DNA from: Actinomycetales bacterium UBA1383
GTDB lineage: Bacteria > Actinomycetota > Actinomycetes > Actinomycetales > Actinomycetaceae
Assembly: GCA_002305415.1 (NCBI GenBank)
Contig: DBQX01000107.1
Span: 1 to 37,083, forward strand
Length of the DNA stretch: 37,083 nt
Reading direction: 5' to 3'
Positions within the stretch are counted from its first letter, which is position 1. The number at the start of each line of letters is the position of its first letter. Below are positions 24,504 through 32,719 of the stretch, one piece after another. Below the pieces are notes generated by a model. That model made no database searches, was not told the DNA's origin, and saw nothing but the letters and a program-made list of their open reading frames with translations. The translations under genes were made by a program, and so were the position numbers.

Positions 24504-25208
24504 GTGGCGAGCGTCCTGCTGCTGACCACCTCGCGGGGAGGCGTCGAGACCGTCCTCCCGGCCCTCTCCCTCCTCCCGCACAAGGTCCGCATCGCCCCCC
24601 TCACGCCCGCCGCGCTCGTCGACGTCAAGGACGCCGAGGTCCTCATGGTGGACGGCCGGACCGAGCTGGTCGCGTCGCGCTCGCTCTGCCAGCTGACGGC
24701 GACGACGATCGAGACGCCACCTGTCCTGCTCGTGGTGACGGAGGGGGGCTGGTCCGTGGTGGGAGCGAGCTGGGGGGCCGCCGACGTCGTCGTCGACACG
24801 GCGGGACCGGCGGAGATCGACGCACGGATCCGTATCGTCATCGAGCGGGCGGCGCAGGCGACCCGCCCGGAGCCTGAGCGCGTCGAGACCGGTGACCTCG
24901 TGATCGACCCCTCGTCGTACACCGCACGCCTCCGGGGGGTGGCGCTCGACCTGACCTACAAGGAGTTCGAGCTCCTGAAGTACCTCGCCGCGAACCCGGG
25001 CCGGGTCTACACCCGCGCGCAGCTCCTCCAGGAGGTCTGGGGGTATGACTACTTCGGTGGCACCCGCACCGTGGACGTCCACGTGCGGCGGCTGCGGGCC
25101 AAGCTGGGTGTCGAGCACGACCAGCTGATCGGTACCGTGCGCAACGTGGGCTACCGCTTCAACACCGATGGCGTGACCTCCCCCACCTCGGCAGACTCGG
25201 CGGAGTGA
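24504..25208 (+). CDS. glnR: GlnR-type orphan OmpR-family transcription regulator
   Basis: 234 residues. The N-terminal receiver-like domain ('SVLLLTTSRGGVETVLPALS', 'MVDGRTELVASRSLCQL') keeps Asp50 but lacks the normal acidic pocket and phosphorylation signature, as in GlnR. The winged helix (~128-225) is nearly invariant: 'DLTYKEFELLKYLAANPGRV', 'TRAQLLQEVWGYDYFGGTRT', 'LIGTVRNVGYRF'. GlnR is the global nitrogen regulator of Actinobacteria, controlling glutamine synthetase, ammonium uptake and other genes. There is no kinase nearby. The GTG at 24504 is chosen because GGGAGG lies 5 nt upstream and it gives the canonical N-terminus; the GTG two bases earlier is out of frame. Confidence 0.92.
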   Translation: MASVLLLTTSRGGVETVLPALSLLPHKVRIAPLTPAALVDVKDAEVLMVDGRTELVASRSLCQLTATTIETPPVLLVVTEGGWSVVGASWGAADVVVDTAGPAEIDARIRIVIERAAQATRPEPERVETGDLVIDPSSYTARLRGVALDLTYKEFELLKYLAANPGRVYTRAQLLQEVWGYDYFGGTRTVDVHVRRLRAKLGVEHDQLIGTVRNVGYRFNTDGVTSPTSADSAE

Positions 25209-25223
25209 CGTAGAGTTGTCCCT

Positions 25224-25309
25224 GGCGTCGGTCCGTTGAAAGCCCCGGGCTCCACACACTGCCGCTACGAGCGGCCCTTGCGCCGAGAGGCGCTTTGCGG
25301 TCCGACGCC
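25224..25309 (+). ncRNA. candidate 86-nt structured RNA, multibranched (three hairpins closed by an 8-bp stem)
   Basis: GGCGTCGG (25224-25231) pairs perfectly with CCGACGCC (25302-25309). Inside are AGCC-CCG-GGCT (25241-25251), GCCGCT-ACG-AGCGGC (25261-25275) and GCGCC-GAGA-GGCGC (25280-25293, GNRA tetraloop, then TTT). It lies in the 253-bp gap between glnR and the Pit operon. I do not recognise it as a named riboswitch. It could be part of the glnR terminator, a riboswitch-like leader or a small RNA. In this GC content some pairing is expected by chance. Confidence 0.4.
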
Positions 25310-25384
25310 GTCGACGTGAGCGAAATCGGAACGGGACCACCGGAGCGGGACCAAGGGAGGCCCCGCCCGGTACCCGCGGTGCCC

Positions 25385-25390
25385 TACGCT
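25385..25390 (+). promoter_or_regulatory. -10 box of the Pit operon
   Basis: TACGCT would start transcription near 25397, giving a leader of about 65 nt. AGGAG (25451-25455) lies 6 nt before the chosen GTG start. This promoter is downstream of the candidate RNA, so that RNA would be in the leader only if transcription also reads through from glnR. Confidence 0.4.
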
Positions 25391-25461
25391 GGGACTGCCC
25401 CACCACAGGAGGTGGGCGCCGTCCGCCCCCGCGGGTGGACCCCACCGAGCAGGAGCTGATG

Positions 25462-26082
25462 GTGAAGCTGAGCCTCACCCCCAAGGAGAACGTCTACTTC
25501 ACCCTCCTGGCGGACTGCGCCGCACAACTCGTCGAGGCCGCCCGCGTGCTCGCCGAGGTCGCGGCGGCCGACCGGCCGAGCCGGGCCGCACTGGTCGCCG
25601 AGCTGCACGGCGTGGAGCACGCTGCCGATGAGGCCGTCCACGCCCTGATCCAGAAGGTCAACTCGAGCTTCGTCACCCCCCTGGACCGCCACGACCTCCT
25701 GCTCCTCGCCACCGGCATCGACGACTGCGTGGACCTGATGGACGAGGCCGGCGACATGATCCTGCTCTACAAGGTGGGGACGGTGCCGGACGCCACGGTC
25801 CGGATCATCGCGATCCTCGAGAGGTGCGCCCAGCTCACGGTGGAGGTCGTCCCCCGCCTGCGCTCGATGCAGCGGCTGCGCGACTACTGCCTCGAGATCA
25901 ACCGCCTCGAGAACGAGGCTGACCGCATCTACCGGCAGGCGATCGCCGACCTGTTCGACATGGACACGGACGGCCGCACCCTCGTGAAGCTGAAGGACAT
26001 CATCCTGACCCTCGAGGCAGCAGTCGACGCCTTCGAGCGGCTCGCCAACTCCGTGGAGACGATCGCGGTCAAGGAGTCCTGA
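25462..26082 (+). CDS. DUF47 (PhoU-like) accessory protein of a Pit phosphate transporter
   Basis: 206 residues, all alpha-helical. It starts 'KLSLTPKENVYFTLLADCAAQ' and carries the conserved acidic helices 'LHGVEHAADEAVHALIQKVN', 'DRHDLLLLATGIDDCVDLMD' and 'INRLENEADRIYRQAIADLF'. DUF47 proteins share the PhoU fold and bind metal; genes for them sit directly before Pit permease genes, as here, and modulate the transporter from the cytoplasm. The GTG at 25462 is chosen because AGGAG is 6 nt upstream and it gives the usual family N-terminus. Starts at 25459 (ATG) or 25435 (GTG) are possible. The permease starts 3 nt after the stop. Confidence 0.88.
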   Translation: MKLSLTPKENVYFTLLADCAAQLVEAARVLAEVAAADRPSRAALVAELHGVEHAADEAVHALIQKVNSSFVTPLDRHDLLLLATGIDDCVDLMDEAGDMILLYKVGTVPDATVRIIAILERCAQLTVEVVPRLRSMQRLRDYCLEINRLENEADRIYRQAIADLFDMDTDGRTLVKLKDIILTLEAAVDAFERLANSVETIAVKES

Positions 26083-26085
26083 GCG

Positions 26086-27096
26086 GTGGATCTCGTCGCC
26101 TTCGTGGTGGTGGTCGTGGTGGTGGTCGCCCTCAGCTTCGACTTCACGAACGGTTTCCACGACGCCGCCAACGCCATCGCGACGTCCGTCTCCACCCGCG
26201 CCCTCACCCCGCGGGTGGCCCTGGCGATGGCCGCCGTCATGAACCTGGTCGGGGCGCTCCTCGGCACGGGCGTGGCGGAGACGATCGGGTCGGGCATCAT
26301 CACCCCGGCAGGAGGCCTCACGGGCCTCGTCGTGGTCCTCGCCGGCCTGCTCGGGGCGATCGGCTGGAACCTGGCGACCTGGTGGCTCGGGCTGCCGTCG
26401 TCGTCGTCGCACGCCCTGATCGGCGGGCTGACCGGCGCGGGCCTGGCCTCCGCGACGACCGTGCACTGGAACGTGATCCTCACCAAGGTGGTCATTCCGA
26501 TGCTGCTCTCCCCCATGGTGGGTTTCTCGCTCGCCTTCGCGGCGATGATCGGGGTGCTGTGGGGTTTCCGGCACGCGAGCCACGAGCGCACCACCCGGAA
26601 CTTCCGCTACGCCCAGACCGTCTCCGCAGCGGCCATGGCCCTGGGCCACGGCCTGCAGGACGCCCAGAAGACGATGGGCGTGATCGTCCTCGCGCTCGTC
26701 GCGGCCGGCTGGTGGGAGGGCACCTCGATCCCCCTGTGGGTGAAGCTCGCCGCGGCCGCGGCGATCTCCGCCGGCACGTACTCGGGCGGCTGGCGGATCA
26801 TGCGCACACTCGGGCGCCGCATCATCGAGCTGGACCCCCCGCGCGGCTTCGTCGCGGAGACGGTGGCTGCCTCCGTCCTGTACACCACGGCGTTCGTGTG
26901 GCAGGCCCCCATCTCGACCACCCACACGATCACCTCCGCCATCCTCGGCGTGGGGGCCACCCGGCGGCTCTCCGCCGTGCGCTGGGGCGTGGCGGGCAAC
27001 ATCGTCGGGGCGTGGGTCCTCACGCTGCCCGCCGCCGGGTCGGTCGGGGCGCTCATGTTCTTCCTGTTGCACCCACTGTTCACGTGGCTCGGCTGA
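26086..27096 (+). CDS. pit: low-affinity inorganic phosphate transporter, PiT family
   Basis: 336 residues and about ten hydrophobic segments. The two PiT signature repeats are clear: 'FDFTNGFHDAANAIATSVST' with 'GLPSSSSHALIGG' in the first half, and 'ALGHGLQDAQKTMG' with 'APISTTHTITSAILGVG' in the second. It moves metal-phosphate or phosphate with protons across the membrane. The GTG start is preceded by AAGGAG inside the end of the DUF47 gene, so the two are translated together. It works at high phosphate, complementing the pst system encoded 0.5 kb away. Confidence 0.95.
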   Translation: MDLVAFVVVVVVVVALSFDFTNGFHDAANAIATSVSTRALTPRVALAMAAVMNLVGALLGTGVAETIGSGIITPAGGLTGLVVVLAGLLGAIGWNLATWWLGLPSSSSHALIGGLTGAGLASATTVHWNVILTKVVIPMLLSPMVGFSLAFAAMIGVLWGFRHASHERTTRNFRYAQTVSAAAMALGHGLQDAQKTMGVIVLALVAAGWWEGTSIPLWVKLAAAAAISAGTYSGGWRIMRTLGRRIIELDPPRGFVAETVAASVLYTTAFVWQAPISTTHTITSAILGVGATRRLSAVRWGVAGNIVGAWVLTLPAAGSVGALMFFLLHPLFTWLG

Positions 27097-27105
27097 GGCA
27101 TCCGT

Positions 27106-27111
27106 TAGTCT
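27106..27111 (+). promoter_or_regulatory. -10 box of the lipoprotein gene
   Basis: TAGTCT lies ten bases after the pit stop. It would give an 18-nt leader with GGAGGAG ahead of the ATG at 27136, so the gene can be transcribed apart from pit. Confidence 0.35.
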
Positions 27112-27135
27112 GGGCGCAGACCACGGAGGAGAACC

Positions 27136-27564
27136 ATGCGCACGCCTGTCGTCCTGCTGTCCATCGCCGCGCTCACGGCGGGCCTGAGCGCCTGCGGCGG
27201 TTCCGAGGTCTTCGAGATCGGGGTGGGCTCCTGCACCGACTCCTCCCAGCTGCAGGGCGACGAGGTCTCGCAGATCACCCTCATCGACTGCGCGGAGGAG
27301 CACGACGTCGAGGCCTACGCCTCCACGCAGGTCACCGGTGACACCTACCCGGGCAAGGATGCGATCCGGGAGCAGGCGGACGAGTTCTGCCTCGCCGAGT
27401 TCACGACCTTCGTGGGCGTACCGAGCTACGAGGAGTCCGCGCTGTTCTTCTCCTACCTCTACCCCACCGAGGAGAGCTGGAACGACGCCGGAGACCGCGA
27501 GATCCTCTGCCTCGTGATCTCGGATACGCCCGTGACGGGCACGCTGCGGGGCTCAGGCCTGTAG
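27136..27564 (+). CDS. septum-formation-family lipoprotein
   Basis: 142 residues. A signal peptide (MRTPVVLLSIAALTAG) ends in the lipobox LSAC (Cys20), so it is an exported lipoprotein. The mature part follows the actinobacterial Septum_form pattern: 'VGSCTD', a 'LIDCAEEHDVEAYAS' strand, 'FCLAEFTTFVG', 'YLYPTEESWNDAGDREILCLV'. Its four Cys residues after the lipid anchor suggest two disulfides. The family name reflects homology only; the function is not established. A link to phosphate uptake is only positional. Its stop lies in a hairpin shared with pstB. Confidence 0.75.
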   Translation: MRTPVVLLSIAALTAGLSACGGSEVFEIGVGSCTDSSQLQGDEVSQITLIDCAEEHDVEAYASTQVTGDTYPGKDAIREQADEFCLAEFTTFVGVPSYEESALFFSYLYPTEESWNDAGDREILCLVISDTPVTGTLRGSGL

Positions 27565-27577
27565 GGGCCCGCCGCCC

Positions 27578-27581
<4 letters not shown>
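27561..27581. terminator. hairpin containing both stop codons of a convergent pair
   Basis: GTAGGGGC (27561-27568) pairs perfectly with GCCCCTAC (27574-27581) around CCGCC. The TAG of the lipoprotein gene (27562-27564) is in the left arm and the TAG of pstB (27578-27580, minus strand) is in the right arm. It should act as a compact bidirectional terminator. Confidence 0.65.
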
Positions 27582-28357
<776 letters not shown>

Positions 28358-28393
28358 GGGGGGTCCTTCCGGGGGTCACGGGGGCGGGAGGGG

Positions 28394-29440
28394 TCACCGG
28401 CTGAGGCCCTTCGGGGCGAAGAACCGGGAAACCAGGCGTGCCCCGAGGTTCAGGATCATGACGATGAGGATCAGGGTGAGCGCGCCGGCCCACGCCCGCT
28501 CCGAGGCGGACTCGCCTCCCTGGGCGTACTGCCGGAACACGAACACCGGAAGAGTCGCCATCCGGCCCTCGAACGGGTTGAAGTTGGTGTTGGCCACGAT
28601 GCCGACCGTGATGAGAAGCGGGGCGGTCTCGCCGATCACGCGGGCGATGGCGATCATGACGCCGGTGGTGATGCCGGCGACGGCGGTGCGCAGCACCACC
28701 TTCACGATCGTGAGCCACTTCGGGACCCCCAGCGCGTAGGACGCCTCCCGCAGCTCGTTCGGCACGAGCTTGAGCATCTCCTCGACGGAACGCACCACCA
28801 CCGGCGTCATCAGCAGCGCAAGGGCGACCGCGCCGATGATGCCGGCCTTGTAGCCGGGCCCGGCGATCGTGAAGAACAGGGAGAACGCGAAGAGACCGGC
28901 CACGATCGAGGGGATGCCCGTCATCACGTCCACCAGGAAGGTCACGTACCGGCGGATCCTGCCGCCCTGGTACTCGACGAGGTAGATGGCGGTGAAGATC
29001 CCCAGCGGGATCGAGATGAGCGACGCCAGTCCCGTGATGATCAGGGTGCCGACGATCGCGTGGTAGGCACCGCCGAGTTCCGTCTCGCCGTAGACCCCGA
29101 CCATGTTCGTGAGGAGGAAGTCCACGCCGAACCGCTTCATCCCCTCTGACAGGACCATCCAGACGAGGGAGACCAGCGGGATCATCACGACCACGAACGC
29201 CGAGACCACGAGGGCGCTGGCGAGGCGGTCCTTGGCCCAGCGCTCCCCCTCGCGGACCCACGAGACCGCGGTGATGGCGACGACGTAGATGAGGGCGCCG
29301 AAGAAGGCCCCCCCGAGGAGGTTGATGGAGCCGGCGGTGGCGAGGATGCCGTAGGCGAGCGCGAACGAGGCACCGAGGGTGGCCCACGGCACCCACTGGG
29401 GGAGGCGCTGGCCGATGCGCTGGACTTCGAGGCTGGTCAT
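28394..29440 (-). CDS. pstA: phosphate ABC transporter permease PstA
   Basis: 348 residues. The membrane domain carries the PstA-type sequence 'AIVGTLIITGLASLISIPLG', 'TFLVDVMTGIPSIVAGLFAF' and the coupling-helix region 'EASYALGVPKWLTIVKVVLR'. The N-terminal ~60 residues are longer than in E. coli PstA and add two hydrophobic segments, as is usual in Actinobacteria. The ATG overlaps the pstC stop by one base (TGATG). Confidence 0.95.
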   Translation of the reverse strand: MTSLEVQRIGQRLPQWVPWATLGASFALAYGILATAGSINLLGGAFFGALIYVVAITAVSWVREGERWAKDRLASALVVSAFVVVMIPLVSLVWMVLSEGMKRFGVDFLLTNMVGVYGETELGGAYHAIVGTLIITGLASLISIPLGIFTAIYLVEYQGGRIRRYVTFLVDVMTGIPSIVAGLFAFSLFFTIAGPGYKAGIIGAVALALLMTPVVVRSVEEMLKLVPNELREASYALGVPKWLTIVKVVLRTAVAGITTGVMIAIARVIGETAPLLITVGIVANTNFNPFEGRMATLPVFVFRQYAQGGESASERAWAGALTLILIVMILNLGARLVSRFFAPKGLSR

Positions 29441-30411
29441 CAGTTGGCTCCGGAGAACTCGGCGCGGCGGGCGATGATCGCGCGGGCCGCCATGTTCACG
29501 AGGAACGTGATGATGAACAGCATCAGCCCGGTCGCGATGAGGACGTTCACTCCGAGACCGGCCGCCTCGGGGAACTGGTTGGCGATGTTGGCGGCGATCG
29601 TCTGGTGCTGGCCGGGCATCAGCAGGTTGAAGTTGATCGAGAATCCGGGCGAGAGGATCATCAGGACGGCCATCGTCTCGCCCAGGGCCCGGCCGAGACC
29701 CAGCATCGAGGCGGAGATGATGCCGGAACGGGCGAACGGCAGGACTGCCTGCTGCACCATCTCCCACCGGGTCGCGCCCAGCGCGAGGGAGGCCTCCTCG
29801 TGCAGGCGCGGCGTCTGCAGGAACACCTCGCGGATGGTGGCCGTGATGATCGGGAGGATCATGACCGCGAGGACGAGTGACGCCGTCATGATGTTCCGCG
29901 CGGGTGGGATGTAGTCCTGGAAGAAGGGCAGAAACCCCAGGTTGTTCGACAGCCACGCGAACACCGGATCGATCGTGCCCATGAGCCACCGGGCGCCCCA
30001 CAGGCCGAAGATGACGGACGGGATCGCGGCGAGCAGGTCCACGATGTAGCCGAGTGCCTGCGCCAGCCGCCGGGGTGCGTAGTGGGAGATGAAGAGCGCG
30101 ATCCCCACGGAGAGCGGCACGGCCACCAGCAGCGCGATGGCGGAGGACAGGAGCGTGCCGAACAGCAGGGGGGTGACGAATCCCCAGAAGTCAAGCCCAC
30201 GGAGGATGTTCACCCCCGCGAGGTCCTCCGCGCTGGCGGTGAACGCGGGCGCGGCGCGGACGATGAGGAAGAGCGCGACCGCGGCCAGCGTCAGGAGGAT
30301 CGCCCAACCGGCGGTGGTCGACAGTCCCCGGAAGACCTGGTTGCCGACGTTGCTCGGCGGCTTCAGGTCACGCACCTCGGCGGTCAGGGAAGGGTCGGTC
30401 TGCGTTGCCAC
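29440..30411 (-). CDS. pstC: phosphate ABC transporter permease PstC
   Basis: 323 residues with six main membrane segments. 'LGYIVDLLAAIPSVIFGLWG' and the coupling-loop 'EASLALGATRWEMVQQAVLP' are typical of PstC. The start is a GTG with AGGAGG 4 nt upstream. An intrinsic hairpin between pstS and this gene probably lowers its expression relative to pstS. Confidence 0.95.
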   Translation of the reverse strand: MATQTDPSLTAEVRDLKPPSNVGNQVFRGLSTTAGWAILLTLAAVALFLIVRAAPAFTASAEDLAGVNILRGLDFWGFVTPLLFGTLLSSAIALLVAVPLSVGIALFISHYAPRRLAQALGYIVDLLAAIPSVIFGLWGARWLMGTIDPVFAWLSNNLGFLPFFQDYIPPARNIMTASLVLAVMILPIITATIREVFLQTPRLHEEASLALGATRWEMVQQAVLPFARSGIISASMLGLGRALGETMAVLMILSPGFSINFNLLMPGQHQTIAANIANQFPEAAGLGVNVLIATGLMLFIITFLVNMAARAIIARRAEFSGAN

Positions 30412-30442
30412 GATTCCTCCTGTTCCGATCCAAAATTACACG

Positions 30443-30482
30443 GCGATGGGCGGGTCAGCCGGAGCGTCGACCCGCCCATCGC
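30443..30482 (-). terminator. partial terminator between pstS and pstC
   Basis: A perfect 14-bp stem (GCGATGGGCGGGTC at 30443-30456 with its complement at 30469-30482) has a 12-nt loop. On the minus strand it is followed by TAATTTT, the best T-run of any hairpin in this window. Such a hairpin would end most transcripts after pstS, giving more binding protein than transporter. Confidence 0.7.
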
Positions 30483-30493
30483 GTGGGTGTTCG

Positions 30494-31618
30494 TCAGCCA
30501 GCCGAGATCTGGTCGATCGCGGCCATCACGCGCTCGCGCAGGCTGTCCGAGATCGGCGCGATACCCGCGACGGCCGGGTCGGCAGCGAGCTGCTGACCCT
30601 CTTCGCTCGCGATGTACGTGAGGTAGGCGGCCACGTTGGTGGCGTCTGCCTCGTTGTCGTACTGGGAGCAGGCGAGCATGTAGGAGACCAGCACGATCGG
30701 GTAGACCCCGGACTCCGTGGTGTCACGCGCCAGCTCGTAGGTGAGGCGCAGGTCGGACGCGTCCTCGGTGGGCTCGGAGACCTCGAGGACCCGCGCCGCG
30801 GCTTCCGCCGAGTAGGGGACGAACTCGTCGCCCACGCCGACGGCGACCGAACCGAGGTCCTCCACCCGCGAGGCGTCCACGTAGGCGATGGTGCCCTGGG
30901 CGCCGTTCACGACCTCGAGGACGCCGGACGTCTGGGCGCCGGACTGCGTGCCGTCGATCGGCCACACGCCGTCGGGCTCGAACGTCCACACCTCAGGAGC
31001 GGCGGCCGCGAGGTACTCGGTGAAGTTGTCGGTGGTGCCGGAGTCGTCCGACCGGTTCACGGGCACGACGGCCAGGTCAGGCAAGGTGACATCCGGGTTG
31101 GCCTCGGCGATGGCCGGGTCGTTCCAGTTGGTGATCTGCCCGGCGAAGACCTTCGCGATCGTCTCGGCGCTCATGTTGAGGGTGTCGACACCCTCGAGGT
31201 TGAACACCACGGCGATCGGGGACACCCAGAGAGGGAGTTCGAGCGGCTCGGAGCCGTAGCAGCGGTCGGTGGCGGCGGCGATCTCCTCGGGCTTGAAGGC
31301 CGCGTCGGAGCCCGCGAAGACCACGGTCCCGTTGATGAACTGCTCACGGCCGGCGCCGGAGCCAGTGGGGTCGTAGCTGACGGTGAGGCCGGGGTGCTTC
31401 GTCATGAACTCGGCAACCCAGGCGTTCTGGCCCTTCTCCTGGGAGGAGGCGCCAGCGCCGGCGATCGCGCCGGAGAGCTCGGAGGCCGTCTGGCCCCCGG
31501 TGGCGGTGGAGTCGGTGTCGTCCGTCGTGACGGCGTCCCGGCCACACGCCGAGAGAGTGAGTGCGAGCGCCGAAAGGGCGGCGATCCCCGCCATCCTGCG
31601 GTTCACAGCAAGCTTCAC
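30494..31618 (-). CDS. pstS: phosphate-binding lipoprotein PstS
   Basis: 374 residues. The signal peptide has a lipobox LSAC (Cys about 25), followed by an acidic Thr/Asp linker. The binding fold shows 'GAGASSQEKGQNAWVAEF', 'YDPTGSGAGREQFINGTV', 'FAGSDAAF' and 'PVNRSDDSGTTDNFTEYL', whose Ser/Asp/Arg/Thr residues bind phosphate. The lipid-anchored receptor delivers phosphate to PstCA. The GTG start gives MKLAVNRRMAG; its ribosome binding site is poor (GGA within an A-rich stretch). A PHO box controls it. Confidence 0.95.
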   Translation of the reverse strand: MKLAVNRRMAGIAALSALALTLSACGRDAVTTDDTDSTATGGQTASELSGAIAGAGASSQEKGQNAWVAEFMTKHPGLTVSYDPTGSGAGREQFINGTVVFAGSDAAFKPEEIAAATDRCYGSEPLELPLWVSPIAVVFNLEGVDTLNMSAETIAKVFAGQITNWNDPAIAEANPDVTLPDLAVVPVNRSDDSGTTDNFTEYLAAAAPEVWTFEPDGVWPIDGTQSGAQTSGVLEVVNGAQGTIAYVDASRVEDLGSVAVGVGDEFVPYSAEAAARVLEVSEPTEDASDLRLTYELARDTTESGVYPIVLVSYMLACSQYDNEADATNVAAYLTYIASEEGQQLAADPAVAGIAPISDSLRERVMAAIDQISAG

Positions 31619-31670
31619 GTTGTTTTTCCATCCTGTCGTCGGTGCAGGGCTTGTGCCCACAACGACTCTG

Positions 31671-31725
31671 ACGTTAGGCAGCTCAGGTGACTGAAGGGGT
31701 TGATTGGGGTGAACGGAGGGTGAAC
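31671..31725 (-). promoter_or_regulatory. pstSCAB promoter with PHO box
   Basis: On the minus strand two GTTCACC units lie exactly 11 nt apart (31719-31725 and 31708-31714). A weaker third unit (TCAACCC) and a degenerate fourth continue the phase toward the promoter. This matches the PhoP direct-repeat units of Actinobacteria. The -10 is TAACGT (31671-31676). The -35 hexamer is poor and lies just beside the repeats, as expected for a PhoP-activated promoter. Confidence 0.7.
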
Positions 31726-31753
31726 AACGGCTATCGCCTTCGTCACATCCCGC

Positions 31754-32719
31754 TCAGATGGAGTGCGGCCGGTGCTTCTCGAGCGAGACCACGACGGCGC
31801 CGCGGCGCGGATGGTGCGCCATGTGCGCGACCAGGACCTCACCGGTCTTGAGCCACGGATCGCTGGCGGGCAGCTTGCGGATCACCCGGTTCTGCGAGCG
31901 CGCCGTGAGCCGCTCGAGCACGCTGGGGAGGACGGGGCGGTGGGTGCAGATCGCCACGGAGCGCTCACCGCCGTCGAGGTGGGCGTCAACGATGGCGCGC
32001 ACCGGCTTCGGGTTCTTCTGGTGGCCGTCCTCGGTGAGCTCGGGGCGCAGGTCCGGCTTGATCCGTGTCGCCTCGAGGAAGGGCCGCACGGTGGCGAGGC
32101 AGCGCTCCCACGGGCTCGTGACCACGGCCGACACCCCGTAGGCGGACAGGATCGGGACCAGGAGCCGCGCCTGCTGCCGGCCGACGTCGGTGAGCGGCCG
32201 CGTGTCCTCCCCGCCCTTCCACGCCGAGCGCTTCCGGGCGCGGGCGTGCCGGACCACTGCGACCGTCCACGTGTCCAGGCGGTCGTCGTCCCACTGGTCG
32301 ATGAGCTGCATCAGCGGATAGCGGTCATGGGGATAGGTGAGGGTGCGGAGTGCGACGTCGGCATCGAACCAGGCGGCCTGGTCGACCTCGCTGCGAGGTG
32401 CGCGGCGCACCGAGGGACGGGCGCGCGCCCAGGGGCCACGTGGCTCGATCCGTGCCGACCAGTAGTGCGACTCCTTCATCTTCCCGCCGCCGTTGATCGG
32501 GTATCTCACTGACACCAGCGGCTGGCCGAGCACCACGCGGTACCCGGTCTCCTCCTCCACCTCCCGGACCGCGGCGACGGCGAGGTGCTCGGGCGAGTCC
32601 GGCTTGCCCTTGGGCCACGACCAGTCGTCGTAGCTCGGGCGATGCACGAGCAACACCTGGAGCTTGCCGCCGCGGATCCGCCAGACCAGCGCACCGGCGG
32701 CGAGGACGTCGATCCTCAC
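31754..32719 (-). CDS. Nudix hydrolase fused to a histidine phosphatase domain (MutT1-like)
   Basis: 321 residues. The N-terminal Nudix domain has the full box G-x5-E-x7-REVEEETGY (in 'GKPDSPEHLAVAAVREVEEE'). The C-terminal domain is histidine-phosphatase-like, with 'VVRHARARKRSAWKGG' (RHA instead of RHG) and the second His in 'ICTHRPVLPSV'. The arrangement matches mycobacterial MutT1, which removes oxidised or signalling nucleotides such as 8-oxo-GTP, ApnA or PPi-linked substrates, and whose gene is next to ppk1 as here. The GTG start overlaps the ppk stop (GTGA). Confidence 0.88.
   Translation of the reverse strand: MRIDVLAAGALVWRIRGGKLQVLLVHRPSYDDWSWPKGKPDSPEHLAVAAVREVEEETGYRVVLGQPLVSVRYPINGGGKMKESHYWSARIEPRGPWARARPSVRRAPRSEVDQAAWFDADVALRTLTYPHDRYPLMQLIDQWDDDRLDTWTVAVVRHARARKRSAWKGGEDTRPLTDVGRQQARLLVPILSAYGVSAVVTSPWERCLATVRPFLEATRIKPDLRPELTEDGHQKNPKPVRAIVDAHLDGGERSVAICTHRPVLPSVLERLTARSQNRVIRKLPASDPWLKTGEVLVAHMAHHPRRGAVVVSLEKHRPHSI

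Noticed and set aside
25205..25243. GlnR box in the glnR-pit gap
   Set aside because: GTGAC-N6-TTGTC-N6-GTCGG-N6-GAAAG has the right spacing, but too few bases match the GTnAC/GAAAC consensus to call.
25462..26082. phoU of the pst system
   Set aside because: It belongs to DUF47, is coupled to the Pit permease gene and has the DUF47 N-terminus, so it is a Pit accessory rather than the pst regulator.
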